Of a DNA stretch of 12,735 bases, positions 1 to 7,949 are shown piece after piece. This DNA comes from Nymphaea colorata (taxonomy: Eukaryota > Streptophyta > Magnoliopsida > Nymphaeales > Nymphaeaceae). Under the pieces are notes generated by a model. It saw nothing but the letters and a program-made list of their open reading frames with translations. It made no database searches and had not been told where the DNA came from. The number at the start of each line of letters is the position of its first letter. The first letter of the stretch is position 1. A program made the translations under genes and the position numbers. The stretch covers positions 17,501 to 30,235 of the forward strand of contig NW_022204876.1 in NCBI RefSeq assembly GCF_008831285.2, in the 5' to 3' direction.

Positions 1-569
1 ATCTTCTCTTATTGAAATGAAAGATTGATGTCTTACTCCATTGATTCGAGAGAACAAGAGAACAATAGCCTGACAAGTATTGGGTTCGATTCAGTTCCAA
101 TTCGGATACGAAATAGAACCAACCATTGATTTTATCATTGATAAGGTGAATACCCAGTTAATTCAATGTTAGGCCTAATGAGTTAATAGGGACCTCAAAA
201 TAACCTCCTTTTGTCCTATGAACTTTGAGGTGTATGAAGTATCATATTTTACGCTTGAAGCGGAACGACAGGGACTCTATTGAGGTTGATCTAGGCCTAA
301 GACAGACCTACGTCAAGGTAATCCTTTGAAACACTTTGGTATTGCTCCTGGATCAGAATATAAATAAAGAATCAGAGCACATGGAGCCATCTCGTTATCT
401 TCATATAAAGATAAAATATGGTGGACTAACTGATTGATCCATCAGTTGATGAAAGAGCCCAATGCACAAAATGCATGTTGGGTCTTTGAAACAGTTCGAA
501 TCATTTCGATAATAATCAGTTTGATCTGTTTTACCGAGAAGGTCTACGGTTCGAGTCCGTATAGCCCTA
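1..569 (+). tRNA. trnV-UAC: tRNA-Val (UAC), 3' exon plus partial group II intron; 5' exon outside window
   Basis: The 35-nt 3' exon occupies 535-569: it begins CGAG (3' side of the anticodon stem), carries the T arm GGTTCGAGTCC and ends TAGCCCTA with the discriminator A at 569. Positions 1-534 are the group II intron. It ends in AC, as group II introns do, and has a recognisable domain V hairpin at about 453-486 (GAGCCCAA pairing with TTGGGTC around a short loop), followed by a domain VI helix near 488-530. The 5' exon, normally about 39 nt ending TTTACAC, is not in the window; since this intron is usually near 570-600 nt it should lie just left of base 1. The mature tRNA decodes valine GUN codons in plastid translation. 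Identity is secure from the 3' exon; the intron is incomplete here. Confidence 0.93.
453..486 (+). ncRNA. Group II intron domain V of the trnV-UAC intron
   Basis: Short hairpin with GAGCCCAATGCA on the left arm and TGCATGTTGGGTC on the right, about 50 nt before the 3' splice site at 534/535. Domain V is the catalytic core helix of group II introns, and both position and size match. Confidence 0.8.
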
Positions 570-670
570 TACCTATATAATATATTATTTGATTGATGTA
601 TTGTATGCTTTTGTAGAGTAGAATTTTGTACCCATTTTATCATCTCATTAGCGCGGCCTATGGCCGGTTG

Positions 671-690
671 GGCCATATAAGGCCATATAA
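671..690. repeat. 10-bp tandem duplication
   Basis: Two adjacent perfect copies of GGCCATATAA, at 671-680 and 681-690. This is a typical slipped-strand duplication of a plastid spacer. Confidence 0.85.
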
Positions 691-2334
691 TATATAAATA
701 TAATATAAAGAAGGCATTCCTGCGTGTACAAGAGATCCCTAGGGATCTCAAAGTTCAAAAAGTTTATTCCATCCAATAGGCATTTTTCCAATATCGAATT
801 ACATACGACCTTTTTCCTCTTTTACTGCCCATGATGAAAGAGTGATTGATGCGCCTTAGGTATACCTAATCGCATTCAATCAATGAAGTCAAAATAATAA
901 CATGAGGCTAAAACAAACCTCCAACCCGGCCCAACCAGATAGTAGTAAGTGGCACGGATCTAGGACCTATTCTTGGATTTGTGGAAAAGAAAAGCCAGAG
1001 AAAAAAGAAACTCTTTCGTCAGTTTCGGTGTGAAATTGTATTCATATAACTGGACTAGCAAAGTCAGTAGTTAAGTAGTCATTTTTCTTTGTACAATACT
1101 AATTTTTTTGTATCTGAATCTACTCCAATTGCTCACCATTTGAATTCTACCAATTCATACTTTATGCAAGAAGATTAGGGTCTTTTGGGCTTGGAAGAGT
1201 TATGAATCTCTAGACCTAGATTCATCGCCTTTTTGTAAAACAACAATCAAAATTCATTATCTCTGAAACAATGAATTGATCTTAGTCTTATTTAATGAAA
1301 GAAATGTATCGACGTTTATTCTCTCTTCTATTTCTATGGGTATAGGTTTGGTTTATAGAATTAGAACCAATCGTTTGATAACGCACGATTAGACCAGAAA
1401 TCTTTTATGGGGATCACTTCACTTATACTTATGTTATGATTTTATGATTTAAACTAAACGATTCCACTATCGGGCCACGCTCCGCCATGTGGGGATGCTG
1501 CAAAAAACTCCTTTTTTTGATTGCCCTGAAATCTAACATCTTGGTCTCACTAGGGGTTACTCCATTAACAAAACAAGGATTTTGAGTCAATCCAAATCGC
1601 GTAGCACTAAGAATTGGTCCGAAATGGAGTGACTTTTTCAAGACGTCTAACTTTAACTAAATAACTCAATAGGGGGTCAGGGTAATCCTATAATGAGTTG
1701 TTTTCTTATGTTATATGTAAATGTAAGGGTTCCTCAGAATTCAACGGATTGAGATTGAATCAATTAAGTATGAATCTGGTACAAGGAAAAGAGGGAATCT
1801 AATCGGTTCAAGCATTCCGTATCGAATTCATAGAAGATTCTACGCTCGGATCTGAAATGTTAATGAACAGAATAAAGGAATCCGCCAATGCTGCTAAGTC
1901 GCATATGTTATGCCGTAACTGTGGAATCATAAATACTGAACCTAGACATTCTATTGCATCTCACTATTATACTAGAATGAAAATCACTAATGACTATTAA
2001 TACTAATACATAATAATAACTTAACTATATAACTATAACTCTTAAATAAAAAGAAAAGATAAAAAACTCTTTTATCTAAAGAAATTCCATTACCAATAAG
2101 TTCTAGTATTATAGTAGTTATATGGAGTTATTGTATGGTATATTTAGAAAATGAATTGTTTTTTCAGATTAATGAAAATGAATAAGTTTCAATTCATTAG
2201 AATTGAGAATGAATTTCATTCGTTTTTATGGGGAACCTGAGGAAAAAGAAAAATGAGAATTATTCGTTATTCTTATACTTATAATATAAGAGCATGATAT
2301 GCCTACACCACACCAAGAAATAAGAAATATAATA

Positions 2335-2366
2335 TAAATAAGTAAGTGGGTAAATAAGTAAGTGGG
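2335..2366. repeat. 16-bp tandem duplication (minisatellite)
   Basis: Two perfect head-to-tail copies of TAAATAAGTAAGTGGG, at 2335-2350 and 2351-2366, about 170 bp upstream of ndhC. Each copy also contains a shorter internal TAAATAAGTAAG pattern, which favours slippage. It is a likely site of intraspecific length variation. Confidence 0.9.
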
Positions 2367-2526
2367 CTTCTGTTAGATAAATCTTGAAACAAGACATGAC
2401 CCACATAAAACAAACTATGTGGTTCGATCACAATCAATTCTTGTTTCGAGTAAGCAGTTGGAGTTATGGATAAATTGACAATTACAATTCTAATTAATCA
2501 ATGAATTCGGTATATTCTACATTCAT

Positions 2527-2531
2527 AGGAG
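2527..2531 (+). promoter_or_regulatory. Ribosome binding site of ndhC
   Basis: AGGAG lies 7 nt before the ATG at 2539, a standard Shine-Dalgarno spacing, and supports this start. Confidence 0.7.
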
Positions 2532-2538
2532 TACATCT

Positions 2539-2901
2539 ATGTTTCTGCTTTACGAATATGATATTTTCTGGGCATTTCTAATGATATCAAGTGTTATTCC
2601 TATTTTGGCATTTATAATTTCCGGGGTTTTAGCCCCAATTAGTGAAGGACCAGAGAAGCTCTCCAGTTATGAATCGGGTATAGAACCAATAGGGGATGCT
2701 TGGATACAATTCCGAATCCGCTATTACATGTTTGCTCTCGTTTTTGTTGTTTTTGATGTCGAAACGGTCTTTCTTTATCCATGGGCCGTGAGTTTTGATA
2801 TATTGGGCGTATACGTGTTTATAGAAGCTTTGATTTTCGTGCTTATCCCAGTTGTTGGTTCAGTTTATGCATGGCGAAAAGGAGCATTGGAATGGTCTTA
2901 G
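2539..2901 (+). CDS. ndhC: NAD(P)H-quinone oxidoreductase subunit 3
   Basis: Encodes a 120-residue membrane subunit of the thylakoid NDH complex, homologous to bacterial NuoA and mitochondrial ND3, which helps couple electron transfer to plastoquinone with proton pumping. Three hydrophobic segments are visible at about residues 8-30, 62-84 and 88-110. The family hallmark [13 protein letters not shown] is at residues 43-55, and the protein ends KGALEWS. Length equals the usual 120 residues with no frame damage. An AGGAG box precedes the ATG. The last 10 bases, including the TAG stop, overlap an ATG at 2892 that is the usual upstream ndhK start. Codons 104 (CCA, Pro) and 108 (TCA, Ser) lie in the third membrane segment where relatives have leucine, so C-to-U editing at 2849 and 2861 is likely. 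Confidence 0.97.
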   Translation: MFLLYEYDIFWAFLMISSVIPILAFIISGVLAPISEGPEKLSSYESGIEPIGDAWIQFRIRYYMFALVFVVFDVETVFLYPWAVSFDILGVYVFIEALIFVLIPVVGSVYAWRKGALEWS

Positions 2902-2953
2902 CTCCTGAATATTCAGACAATAAAAAGAAGGAAAGGGTTCCATTGAGACAGTT

Positions 2954-3629
2954 ATGAATTCTATGGAGTTTCCGCTCTTTGACCGAACAACCCCCAATTC
3001 AGTTATTTCAACTACATTGAATGATCTTTCGAATTGGTCAAGACTTTCCAGTTTATGGCCGCTTCTCTACGGTACCAGTTGTTGCTTCATTGAATTTGCC
3101 TCATTAATAGGCTCCCGATTCGATTTTGATCGTTATGGACTGGTGCCAAGATCAAGTCCTAGGCAAGCCGACCTTATTTTAACAGCCGGTACAGTAACAA
3201 TGAAAATGGCTCCTTCTTTAGTAAGACTATATGAACAAATGCCTGAACCAAAATATGTAATTGCTATGGGAGCCTGTACTATTACAGGAGGAATGTTCAG
3301 TACCGATTCTTATAGTACCGTTCGGGGAGTCGATAAGTTAATCCCCGTCGATGTTTATTTGCCAGGCTGCCCACCTAAACCAGAGGCAATTATAGACGCT
3401 ATAACGAAACTTCGTAAGAAGGTATCTCGAGAAATCTATGAAGATAGAACGGGGCCCAACAGGAAATCGATGTTTTACTACTAATCACAAGTTTCATCTT
3501 GGACGCAGTACTCGTGCTGTAAATTACGATCAAGGATTACTCTATCAATCGACATCGACTTCAGAGATACCTTCTGAAGCATTTTTCAAATACAAGAGTT
3601 CAGTATCTTCTCACGAATTAGTGAATTAA
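2954..3629 (+). CDS. ndhK: NAD(P)H-quinone oxidoreductase subunit K, reading frame broken near the 3' end
   Basis: NuoB/PSST-type peripheral-arm subunit of the plastid NDH complex that carries iron-sulfur cluster N2. Counting from ATG 2954, the four cluster cysteines are all present: C43 and C44 (TSCC), C108 (GACT) and C139 (PGCPPKP). The frame as written stops at 3484 after 176 residues. The C-terminal part continues one frame over, from about 3450, reading RCFTTNHKF and ending [10 protein letters not shown] at 3627-3629, which is the normal ndhK tail. Two bases appear missing between 3451 and 3465 (in a C run and a G run). Adding them gives 226 codons, i.e. the usual 225 residues. The usual upstream start at 2892, overlapping ndhC, is out of frame with this body by one base. 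ndhJ follows 100 nt downstream. Identity is certain; whether the breaks are real is not. Confidence 0.93.
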
Positions 3630-3729
3630 ATAGGATGTTTTGTGCAGAATAACAAACGGTGGATCAATCTTCATAAATTTCATCGTCAATGTCAAATACT
3701 CATATAAATATGTGGGGGAGATCAAGAAG

Positions 3730-4206
3730 ATGCAGGGTCGTTCATCCGCTTGGCTAGTGAAACACGAGCTGGTTCATAGATCTTTGGGCTTTGATTACCA
3801 AGGAGTAGAGACTTTACAAATAAAGCCCGAGGATTGGTACTCCATTGCTGTCATTTCATACGTATATGGTTACAATTATCTACGTTCCCAATGTGCCTAC
3901 GATGTAGCACCGGGTGGATTGCTAGCTAGTGTGTATCATCTGACGAGAATACAGTATGGTGTGGACCAACCGGAAGAGGTATGCATAAAAGTATTTGTCC
4001 CAAGGAGTAATCCTAGAATCCCGTCTGTTTTCTGGATTTGGAAAAGCGCCGATTTTCAAGAACGGGAGTCTTATGATATGTTGGGAATCTCTTATGATAA
4101 TCATCCACGCATGAAACGGATTTTGATGCCCGAAAGTTGGATTGGTTGGCCCCTACGCAAGGATTATATTGCCCCTAATTTCTATGAACTACAGGATGCT
4201 TATTGA
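3730..4206 (+). CDS. ndhJ: NAD(P)H-quinone oxidoreductase subunit J
   Basis: Encodes the 158-residue NuoC/30-kDa-type subunit of the peripheral arm of the thylakoid NDH complex. The start at 3730 gives [18 protein letters not shown], the normal N terminus, and the exact family length; an upstream GTG-initiated extension (from 3640) is not used in the family. The complex I 30-kDa signature lies at about residues 115-149: [10 protein letters not shown], then [14 protein letters not shown] and PLRKDY. A GGGGGAG stretch at 3713-3719 and AAGAAG just before the ATG may act in ribosome binding. It is the third gene of the ndhC-ndhK-ndhJ operon and is intact, in contrast to its neighbour ndhK. The C terminus reads ELQDAY where many relatives have EIQDAH, a minor difference. 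Confidence 0.97.
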   Translation: MQGRSSAWLVKHELVHRSLGFDYQGVETLQIKPEDWYSIAVISYVYGYNYLRSQCAYDVAPGGLLASVYHLTRIQYGVDQPEEVCIKVFVPRSNPRIPSVFWIWKSADFQERESYDMLGISYDNHPRMKRILMPESWIGWPLRKDYIAPNFYELQDAY

Positions 4207-4860
4207 ATGATAAGAAACTTATCTTAGCTTACAAGACTCAAGAAGGAGTATTTTTACGTTCTTTCTCGTCTAGATAGAGTAACTGGACTCTCATGTCATT
4301 CGTATTATGATGGGATAAAAAAGGGGGGTTCGAGGTTTATTTATATATAATTAATTCGAGTAAATTAATATTACCCAATATGCAATGCAAAGTATCATAT
4401 CCATTGGGGGATGGGCGGAGCCAATAGGATGAATCAAAAGATACATCATGAACTATGTACCGCGCCCATCACTTAGATGGGCCCCGGAAAGCAAAAAATG
4501 TGGGAAGGGGCGAAAAAAATGGGAAAATTAAGAAATGAAAAGGGATCAGATTGGATTTGTACTGGATCGGAAATGATCTTTTCTATTCCTACCCCTCAAC
4601 CCTCTGAACAGACGAGACTTCTGTGTCTTTCAGACAACTTCGGATATGTATGGAGTATTAACATGAGCCAAAGGAAGGATAGTAGGGACAAACAAAAAAG
4701 AAGAAGGAATATATTCCTTTGCCGATCCACAAGGGTCGGGATGTATGTTGTAGATACCTCGATGAATAACTACTAGACTATGAATGTAACGAATATGTAT
4801 TGTATCCCGATCCATATTCATTTTCTCTTTGTATATATACATTTCGATACATTAACCATA
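4207..4860. other. ndhJ-trnF intergenic spacer
   Basis: 654 bp with no gene that I can support. An open frame at 4477-4776 has no family features. There is an inverted repeat (GATGGGCG at 4410-4417, CGCCCATC at 4463-4470) and an AT-rich stretch at 4336-4380. I looked for trnF-like partial copies, which occur in this spacer in some lineages, and saw none. Confidence 0.7.
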
Positions 4861-4933
4861 TGCCAGGAACCAGATTTGAACTGGTGACACGAGGATTTTC
4901 AGTCCTCTGCTCTACCAGCTGAGCTATCCCGAC
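4861..4933 (-). tRNA. trnF-GAA: tRNA-Phe (GAA)
   Basis: The 73-nt minus-strand sequence begins GTCGGGATAGCTCAG and ends GGTTCCTGGCA, matching plastid trnF. The D arm (GCTCAGCTGGTAGAGC), anticodon loop ACTGAAAAT with anticodon GAA, and T arm (CCAGTTCAAATCTGG) are all present and paired. It decodes UUU and UUC. It lies downstream of trnL-UAA on the same strand, the universal seed-plant arrangement. Confidence 0.98.
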
Positions 4934-4945
4934 CGTCCTCTATAC

Positions 4946-4978
4946 ATTATCCTACTGGAGGACATGTATCTGTGTCAA
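4946..4978 (-). promoter_or_regulatory. Candidate sigma70-type (PEP) promoter of trnF
   Basis: On the minus strand TTGACA (complement of 4973-4978) precedes GATAAT (complement of 4946-4951), about 13-40 nt upstream of the tRNA 5' end. The 21-nt spacing is long for a -35/-10 pair, but a TTGACA box in this place is, from memory, conserved upstream of trnF in angiosperms. Confidence 0.4.
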
Positions 4979-5092
4979 TTAATTTAAAGGTACTAAAGAA
5001 ACATTACAAGTCCTGGGATTTCTTTTTCTTTGGATTTTTTTTAAACCTTTATTTGTAAGGGATATGAACTATGAATGATTCAATAATGGGAT

Positions 5093-5112
5093 TCCTTGTA
5101 TATCCTTGTATA
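5093..5112. repeat. 10-bp tandem duplication in trnL-trnF spacer
   Basis: Two adjacent copies of TCCTTGTATA at 5093-5102 and 5103-5112. Confidence 0.85.
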
Positions 5113-5560
5113 CAAATAATACATATACATATGTTATGGTTATGTTCGTTTGGACATATACTGCATTTAGCTGCTGAAGCAAGAGAGAAACTGCTAGGAT
5201 CCGTTTGTCAAAGAGTCGAGCGAATGAATATCATATATAATTTTGACCCGCTTCTAATTTGGAAGCGCTGGCGAAAAAAGAGGATAAATGTTTAGGTCGT
5301 AAACTAGGCATTTCTTGGGGACTTGGGGATAGAGGGACTCGAACCCTCACGATTTCTAAAGTCGACGGATTTTCCTCCTACTACAAACAAATTGCATTGT
5401 TGTCAGCATTGACAGGTAGAATGGGACTCTATCTTTATTCTCGTTCGATCAGTCATTTCTCTCCCAGCCTTATACTCTGGAGTGAATGATTTTATCACTG
5501 AATATTTTATTTTTCTTTCAAATTGGAATCGATTCAGAACACAAGAGTTATGAACTAATT

Positions 5561-5585
5561 ATTAATATATTTCATATATATTAAT
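5561..5585. repeat. AT-only hairpin in the trnL intron
   Basis: ATTAATATAT at 5561-5570 and its reverse complement ATATATTAAT at 5576-5585, with loop TTCAT. It lies in the variable part of the group I intron and is probably a length-variable stem-loop. Confidence 0.75.
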
Positions 5586-5637
5586 ATATATAAATAAGAA
5601 AATAAAAAAAATAAGGATTCGGGTTGTGATTAATCGT

Positions 5638-5661
5638 TTGATATTTCAGTTGATATTTCAG
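5638..5661. repeat. 12-bp tandem duplication in the trnL intron
   Basis: Two adjacent copies of TTGATATTTCAG at 5638-5649 and 5650-5661. Confidence 0.88.
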
Positions 5662-5942
5662 TACATAGGATCATCCCCTCAGAGTTCCGATGGATAGATT
5701 CTTCTACCAACCCCTCAACCCCATTCGTTGGAACAGCTTCCATTGAGTCTCTGCACCTATCCTTTTTTGATTCTCGCTTTCTAGGAAAGGAACCCTTGTT
5801 TTCTGTAAACAGGATTTGGCTCAGGATTGCCCATTTTTAATTCCAGGGTTTCTCTGAATTTGGAAGTTACCACTTAGTAGGTTTCCATACCAAGGCTCAA
5901 TTCAATCAAGTCCGTAGCGTCTACCAATTTCGCCATATCCCC

Positions 5943-6402
5943 CTTTCTTTCTTTTGAGGCCGGGACCCTATTGTGATTCCATTCCCCTCTTTCCTTTCTG
6001 TTAGAACCATTCAATTCATTAAATACCGATCCGATATCGGAAAAAATCCTATTTTTAACCCTTTCAGCTCTACCAGACCAGTGTTTGGTTCAATCAGAAC
6101 CAGAAATGATTCTATCATTGATGTATCCGCAATTCAATATGGATAGCTATATCCCACATATATCTGCCTCTCCTCCGCGCATTTTCCCTGCTCGATATGA
6201 AATAGTGGAACGGTCAATATTCTTCTTCTTTTTCCTATCTTTACGAATAAAATCAGAGGAGTGCATAATCTCATTATGATCCAGATTGCATTCTTAGGCT
6301 AGATCCGTTATAACTAAATAGACTAGCTTAGCTATAATAAGCTAAGATCACAGCAGCTTACTGAACTAACTCACTATTTTATTTTTATGTTATGTGAGTT
6401 GA
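5943..6402. other. trnT-trnL intergenic spacer
   Basis: 460 bp between the divergent trnL (minus) and trnT (plus). No gene is seen. Both tRNA promoters should lie here, but I find no convincing -35/-10 pair. The 6300-6365 stretch contains repeated AGCTTA/TAAGCT words that can pair. Confidence 0.75.
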
Positions 6403-6475
6403 GCCCGCTTAGCTCAGAGGTTAGAGCATCGCATTTGTAATGCGATGGTCATCGGTTCGACTCCGATAGCCGGCT
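6403..6475 (+). tRNA. trnT-UGU: tRNA-Thr (UGU)
   Basis: The 73-nt sequence begins GCCCGCTTAGCTCAG and ends GATAGCCGGCT. The anticodon stem CGCAT/ATGCG encloses the loop with anticodon TGT, and the T arm is TCGGTTCGACTCCGA. One C-C mismatch in the acceptor stem is, from memory, normal for plastid trnT-UGU and not a sign of decay. It decodes ACN codons. It is on the same strand as rps4, as usual. Confidence 0.97.
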
Positions 6476-6830
6476 TTTTCCTATCGATTTTTTATCCATG
6501 ATTGATAATGTCTCCTTGAGATAAAGGAATAGTGAAAAGACTCTTCCCTTTTTTCTTCCAAATCTCGGGTTCCCGATCTATTATGTCTATGTCGCAGGAA
6601 CTTACATTCCAATTCAATTATGAGTAAAAAACTTATTGGAGCAGTTGTATCTCTATAGAACAAATCGTGGGATACTTACTTACCATGTATACATATATAC
6701 AAAATAATACGGGTATTGATACAATTCATCTAATTTCTCTTTTTAGCATTAGCACTTCAGTGGGTTTCGCTTTGTTTATCGTTTAGTTCAGTCTTAAGGT
6801 TTATCCTATTCTTTAAAATAAGGAGTCTTT
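6476..6830. other. trnT-rps4 intergenic spacer
   Basis: 355 bp with no gene seen. The last part is the rps4 leader. A minus-strand open frame (6481-6663) has no recognisable features. Confidence 0.75.
6820..6825 (+). promoter_or_regulatory. Ribosome binding site of rps4
   Basis: AAGGAG is followed by 5 nt and then the ATG at 6831, a good Shine-Dalgarno match that fixes the start. Confidence 0.75.
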
Positions 6831-7436
6831 ATGTCTCGTTACCGAGGACCTCGTTTTAAAAAAATACGCCGTCTGGGGGCTTTGCCGGGACTAACTAGTA
6901 AAAAACCTAGGTCCGCAAGTGATCTTAGAAACCAATCCCGCTCCGGGAAAAGATCTCAATATCGTATTCGTTTAGAAGAAAAACAGAAATTGCGTTTTCA
7001 TTATGGTCTGACGGAGCGACAACTACTTCGATATGTTCGTATCGCTGGAAAAGCAAACGGTTCGACGGGTCAAGTTTTACTGCAACTACTTGAGATGCGT
7101 TTGGATAACATTCTTTTTCGATTGGGTATGGCTTCAACTATTCCTGGAGCCAGGCAATTAGTTAACCATGGACATATTTTAGTTAATGGTCGTCTAGTGG
7201 ATATACCAAGTTATCGCTGCAAACCCCGAGATATTATTACTACGAAGGATAAACAAAGATCCAGAGCTTTGATTCAAAATCATATGGATTCATCCTCCAA
7301 CGCGGAATTGCCAAAACATTTGACTCTGCACTCATTGCAATATAAAGGGGTAGTCAATCAAATAATAGATAGTAAATGGGTCGGTTTGAAAGTCAATGAA
7401 TTGCTAATCGTAGAATATTATTCCCGACAAACTTGA
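6831..7436 (+). CDS. rps4: 30S ribosomal protein S4
   Basis: Encodes a 201-residue plastid S4 protein, the usual angiosperm length. S4 binds the 5' domain of 16S rRNA early and nucleates small-subunit assembly. The N terminus [20 protein letters not shown] is canonical. A basic N-terminal S4/S9 domain spans about residues 3-90, and the S4 RNA-binding domain about 91-150, with [29 protein letters not shown] and PSYRCKPRD. It ends EYYSRQT. Residue 135 region reads NHGHILVNG where relatives I recall have NHRHILVNG, an Arg-to-Gly change in the RNA-binding domain. The [14 protein letters not shown] segment looks monocot-like. The gene is intact, with a good ribosome binding site and a hairpin just after the stop. 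Confidence 0.98.
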   Translation: MSRYRGPRFKKIRRLGALPGLTSKKPRSASDLRNQSRSGKRSQYRIRLEEKQKLRFHYGLTERQLLRYVRIAGKANGSTGQVLLQLLEMRLDNILFRLGMASTIPGARQLVNHGHILVNGRLVDIPSYRCKPRDIITTKDKQRSRALIQNHMDSSSNAELPKHLTLHSLQYKGVVNQIIDSKWVGLKVNELLIVEYYSRQT

Positions 7437-7751
7437 ACCTAAAATACCCAGCAAAGGTTAGGACAATTTTGTCCCTTTTTTCGCTGAAAGAAGTAGAGGG
7501 ATTTGATACGGATTTTGATCCCATTCACGTATCGCAAATGGATCAGCAGTGATATTTTCATTCACTGTCCGCTCTTTTCTTCCCCCTCTTTTTGTTCTTT
7601 TCCTTTTACGTATCACAGCACAGTAATTAGGAATAGAAAAAATCTCTATAAAGAAAGAAAAGAAGGGTCTTTCTCTTCTCTTAGAATAACGGTATCAATT
7701 GGTATTTGATACATTGTGTGGTTGGTAACGTTGGTGAATTAGATGAGGATA
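7437..7751. other. rps4-trnS intergenic spacer
   Basis: 315 bp between the convergent rps4 and trnS genes. It contains the rps4 3' hairpin and otherwise pyrimidine-rich and A-rich tracts with no gene seen. Confidence 0.8.
7461..7480 (+). terminator. Rps4 3' stem-loop with T-run
   Basis: GGACA at 7461-7465 pairs with TGTCC at 7470-7474 around ATTT, followed by CTTTTTT, 25 nt after the rps4 stop. In plastids such structures usually define or stabilise mRNA 3' ends rather than terminate efficiently. Confidence 0.5.
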
Positions 7752-7838
7752 CGGAAAGAGAGGGATTCGAACCCTCGGTAAACAAAAGCCTACATAGCAT
7801 TTCCAATGCTACGCCTTGAACCACTCGGCCATCTCTCC
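7752..7838 (-). tRNA. trnS-GGA: tRNA-Ser (GGA)
   Basis: An 87-nt class II tRNA on the minus strand, beginning GGAGAGATGGCCGAG and ending CCCTCTCTTTCCG. It has the long variable arm typical of serine tRNAs (TAGGCTTTTGTTTACC region), anticodon stem-loop GCATTGGAAATGC with anticodon GGA, and T arm GAGGGTTCGAATCCCTC. It decodes UCC and UCU. It is opposite in strand to rps4 and ycf3, as in other plastomes. Confidence 0.97.
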
Positions 7839-7922
7839 TACATAACCTTATCTTATTAATTATGACCCAGAAACCAAGTGAATAGCGAGTCACTCATATT
7901 ATTTAGTACAGGTACGACCGAT

Positions 7923-7949
7923 CCATTATCATATCAAACTTTTTGTCAA
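7923..7949 (-). promoter_or_regulatory. Candidate PEP promoter of trnS-GGA
   Basis: On the minus strand TTGACA (complement of 7944-7949) is followed 13-15 nt later by GATAAT/TAATGG (complement of 7923-7930), about 85-110 nt upstream of the tRNA. The -35 box is perfect; the spacing is shorter than the ideal 17-18 nt. Confidence 0.38.

Larger units (their letters stand above)
570..2538. other. trnV-ndhC intergenic spacer (about 1.97 kb)
   Basis: No tRNA or recognised protein gene is seen on either strand. The spacer is AT-rich, especially 1970-2350, and holds tandem duplications at 671-690 and 2335-2366. A 70-codon minus-strand ORF (1429-1641) is the only sizeable open frame that does not look like pure AT-rich noise; I recognise no family in it. 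The last 80 bases form the ndhC leader. The spacer is longer than the roughly 1 kb I would expect here, which suggests local expansion but is within angiosperm variation. Confidence 0.7.
4934..5323. other. trnL-trnF intergenic spacer
   Basis: 390 bp between the two minus-strand tRNA genes, the standard phylogenetic marker spacer. It holds the candidate trnF promoter and a 10-bp tandem duplication. Plus-strand open frames across it show no protein-family features. Confidence 0.85.
5374..5907 (-). ncRNA. Group I intron of trnL-UAA
   Basis: A 534-nt intron with a terminal G before the 3' exon and a preceding U in the 5' exon, as group I splicing requires. The conserved core elements are readable on the minus strand: the Q-type AATCCTGAGCCA near 5828-5816 and the S-type AAGATAGAGTCC at 5435-5424. 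There is no internal homing-endonuclease ORF. The variable P8-like region holds an AT-rich hairpin and a 12-bp tandem duplication. Confidence 0.92.
5324..5942 (-). tRNA. trnL-UAA: tRNA-Leu (UAA) split by a group I intron
   Basis: On the minus strand the 35-nt 5' exon (5942 down to 5908) starts GGGGATATGGCGAAAT and ends GGACTT, so the last T is the first anticodon base. The 50-nt 3' exon (5373 down to 5324) starts AAAATCCGTCGAC and ends CTCTATCCCC plus the discriminator A. The intron interrupts the UAA anticodon after its U, the ancient position inherited from cyanobacteria. Acceptor GGGGATA pairs fully with TATCCCC, and the T arm GGGTTCGAGTCCC is intact. The tRNA decodes leucine UUA and UUG codons. 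Confidence 0.97.

Noticed and set aside
401-751. 116-codon minus-strand open frame
   Set aside because: It runs antisense through the trnV 3' exon and intron domain V, so it is a shadow of the tRNA gene and spacer.
2954-3629. ndhK as a true pseudogene from loss of the NDH complex (as in parasitic or mycoheterotrophic plants)
   Set aside because: ndhC and ndhJ are intact and full length, and the ndhK damage is limited to homopolymer-type losses; relaxed selection on NDH would normally affect all three.
4477-4776. 99-codon plus-strand open frame after ndhJ
   Set aside because: Low-complexity Lys/Arg-rich translation from AG-rich spacer, no recognised domain and no conserved plastid gene at this place.
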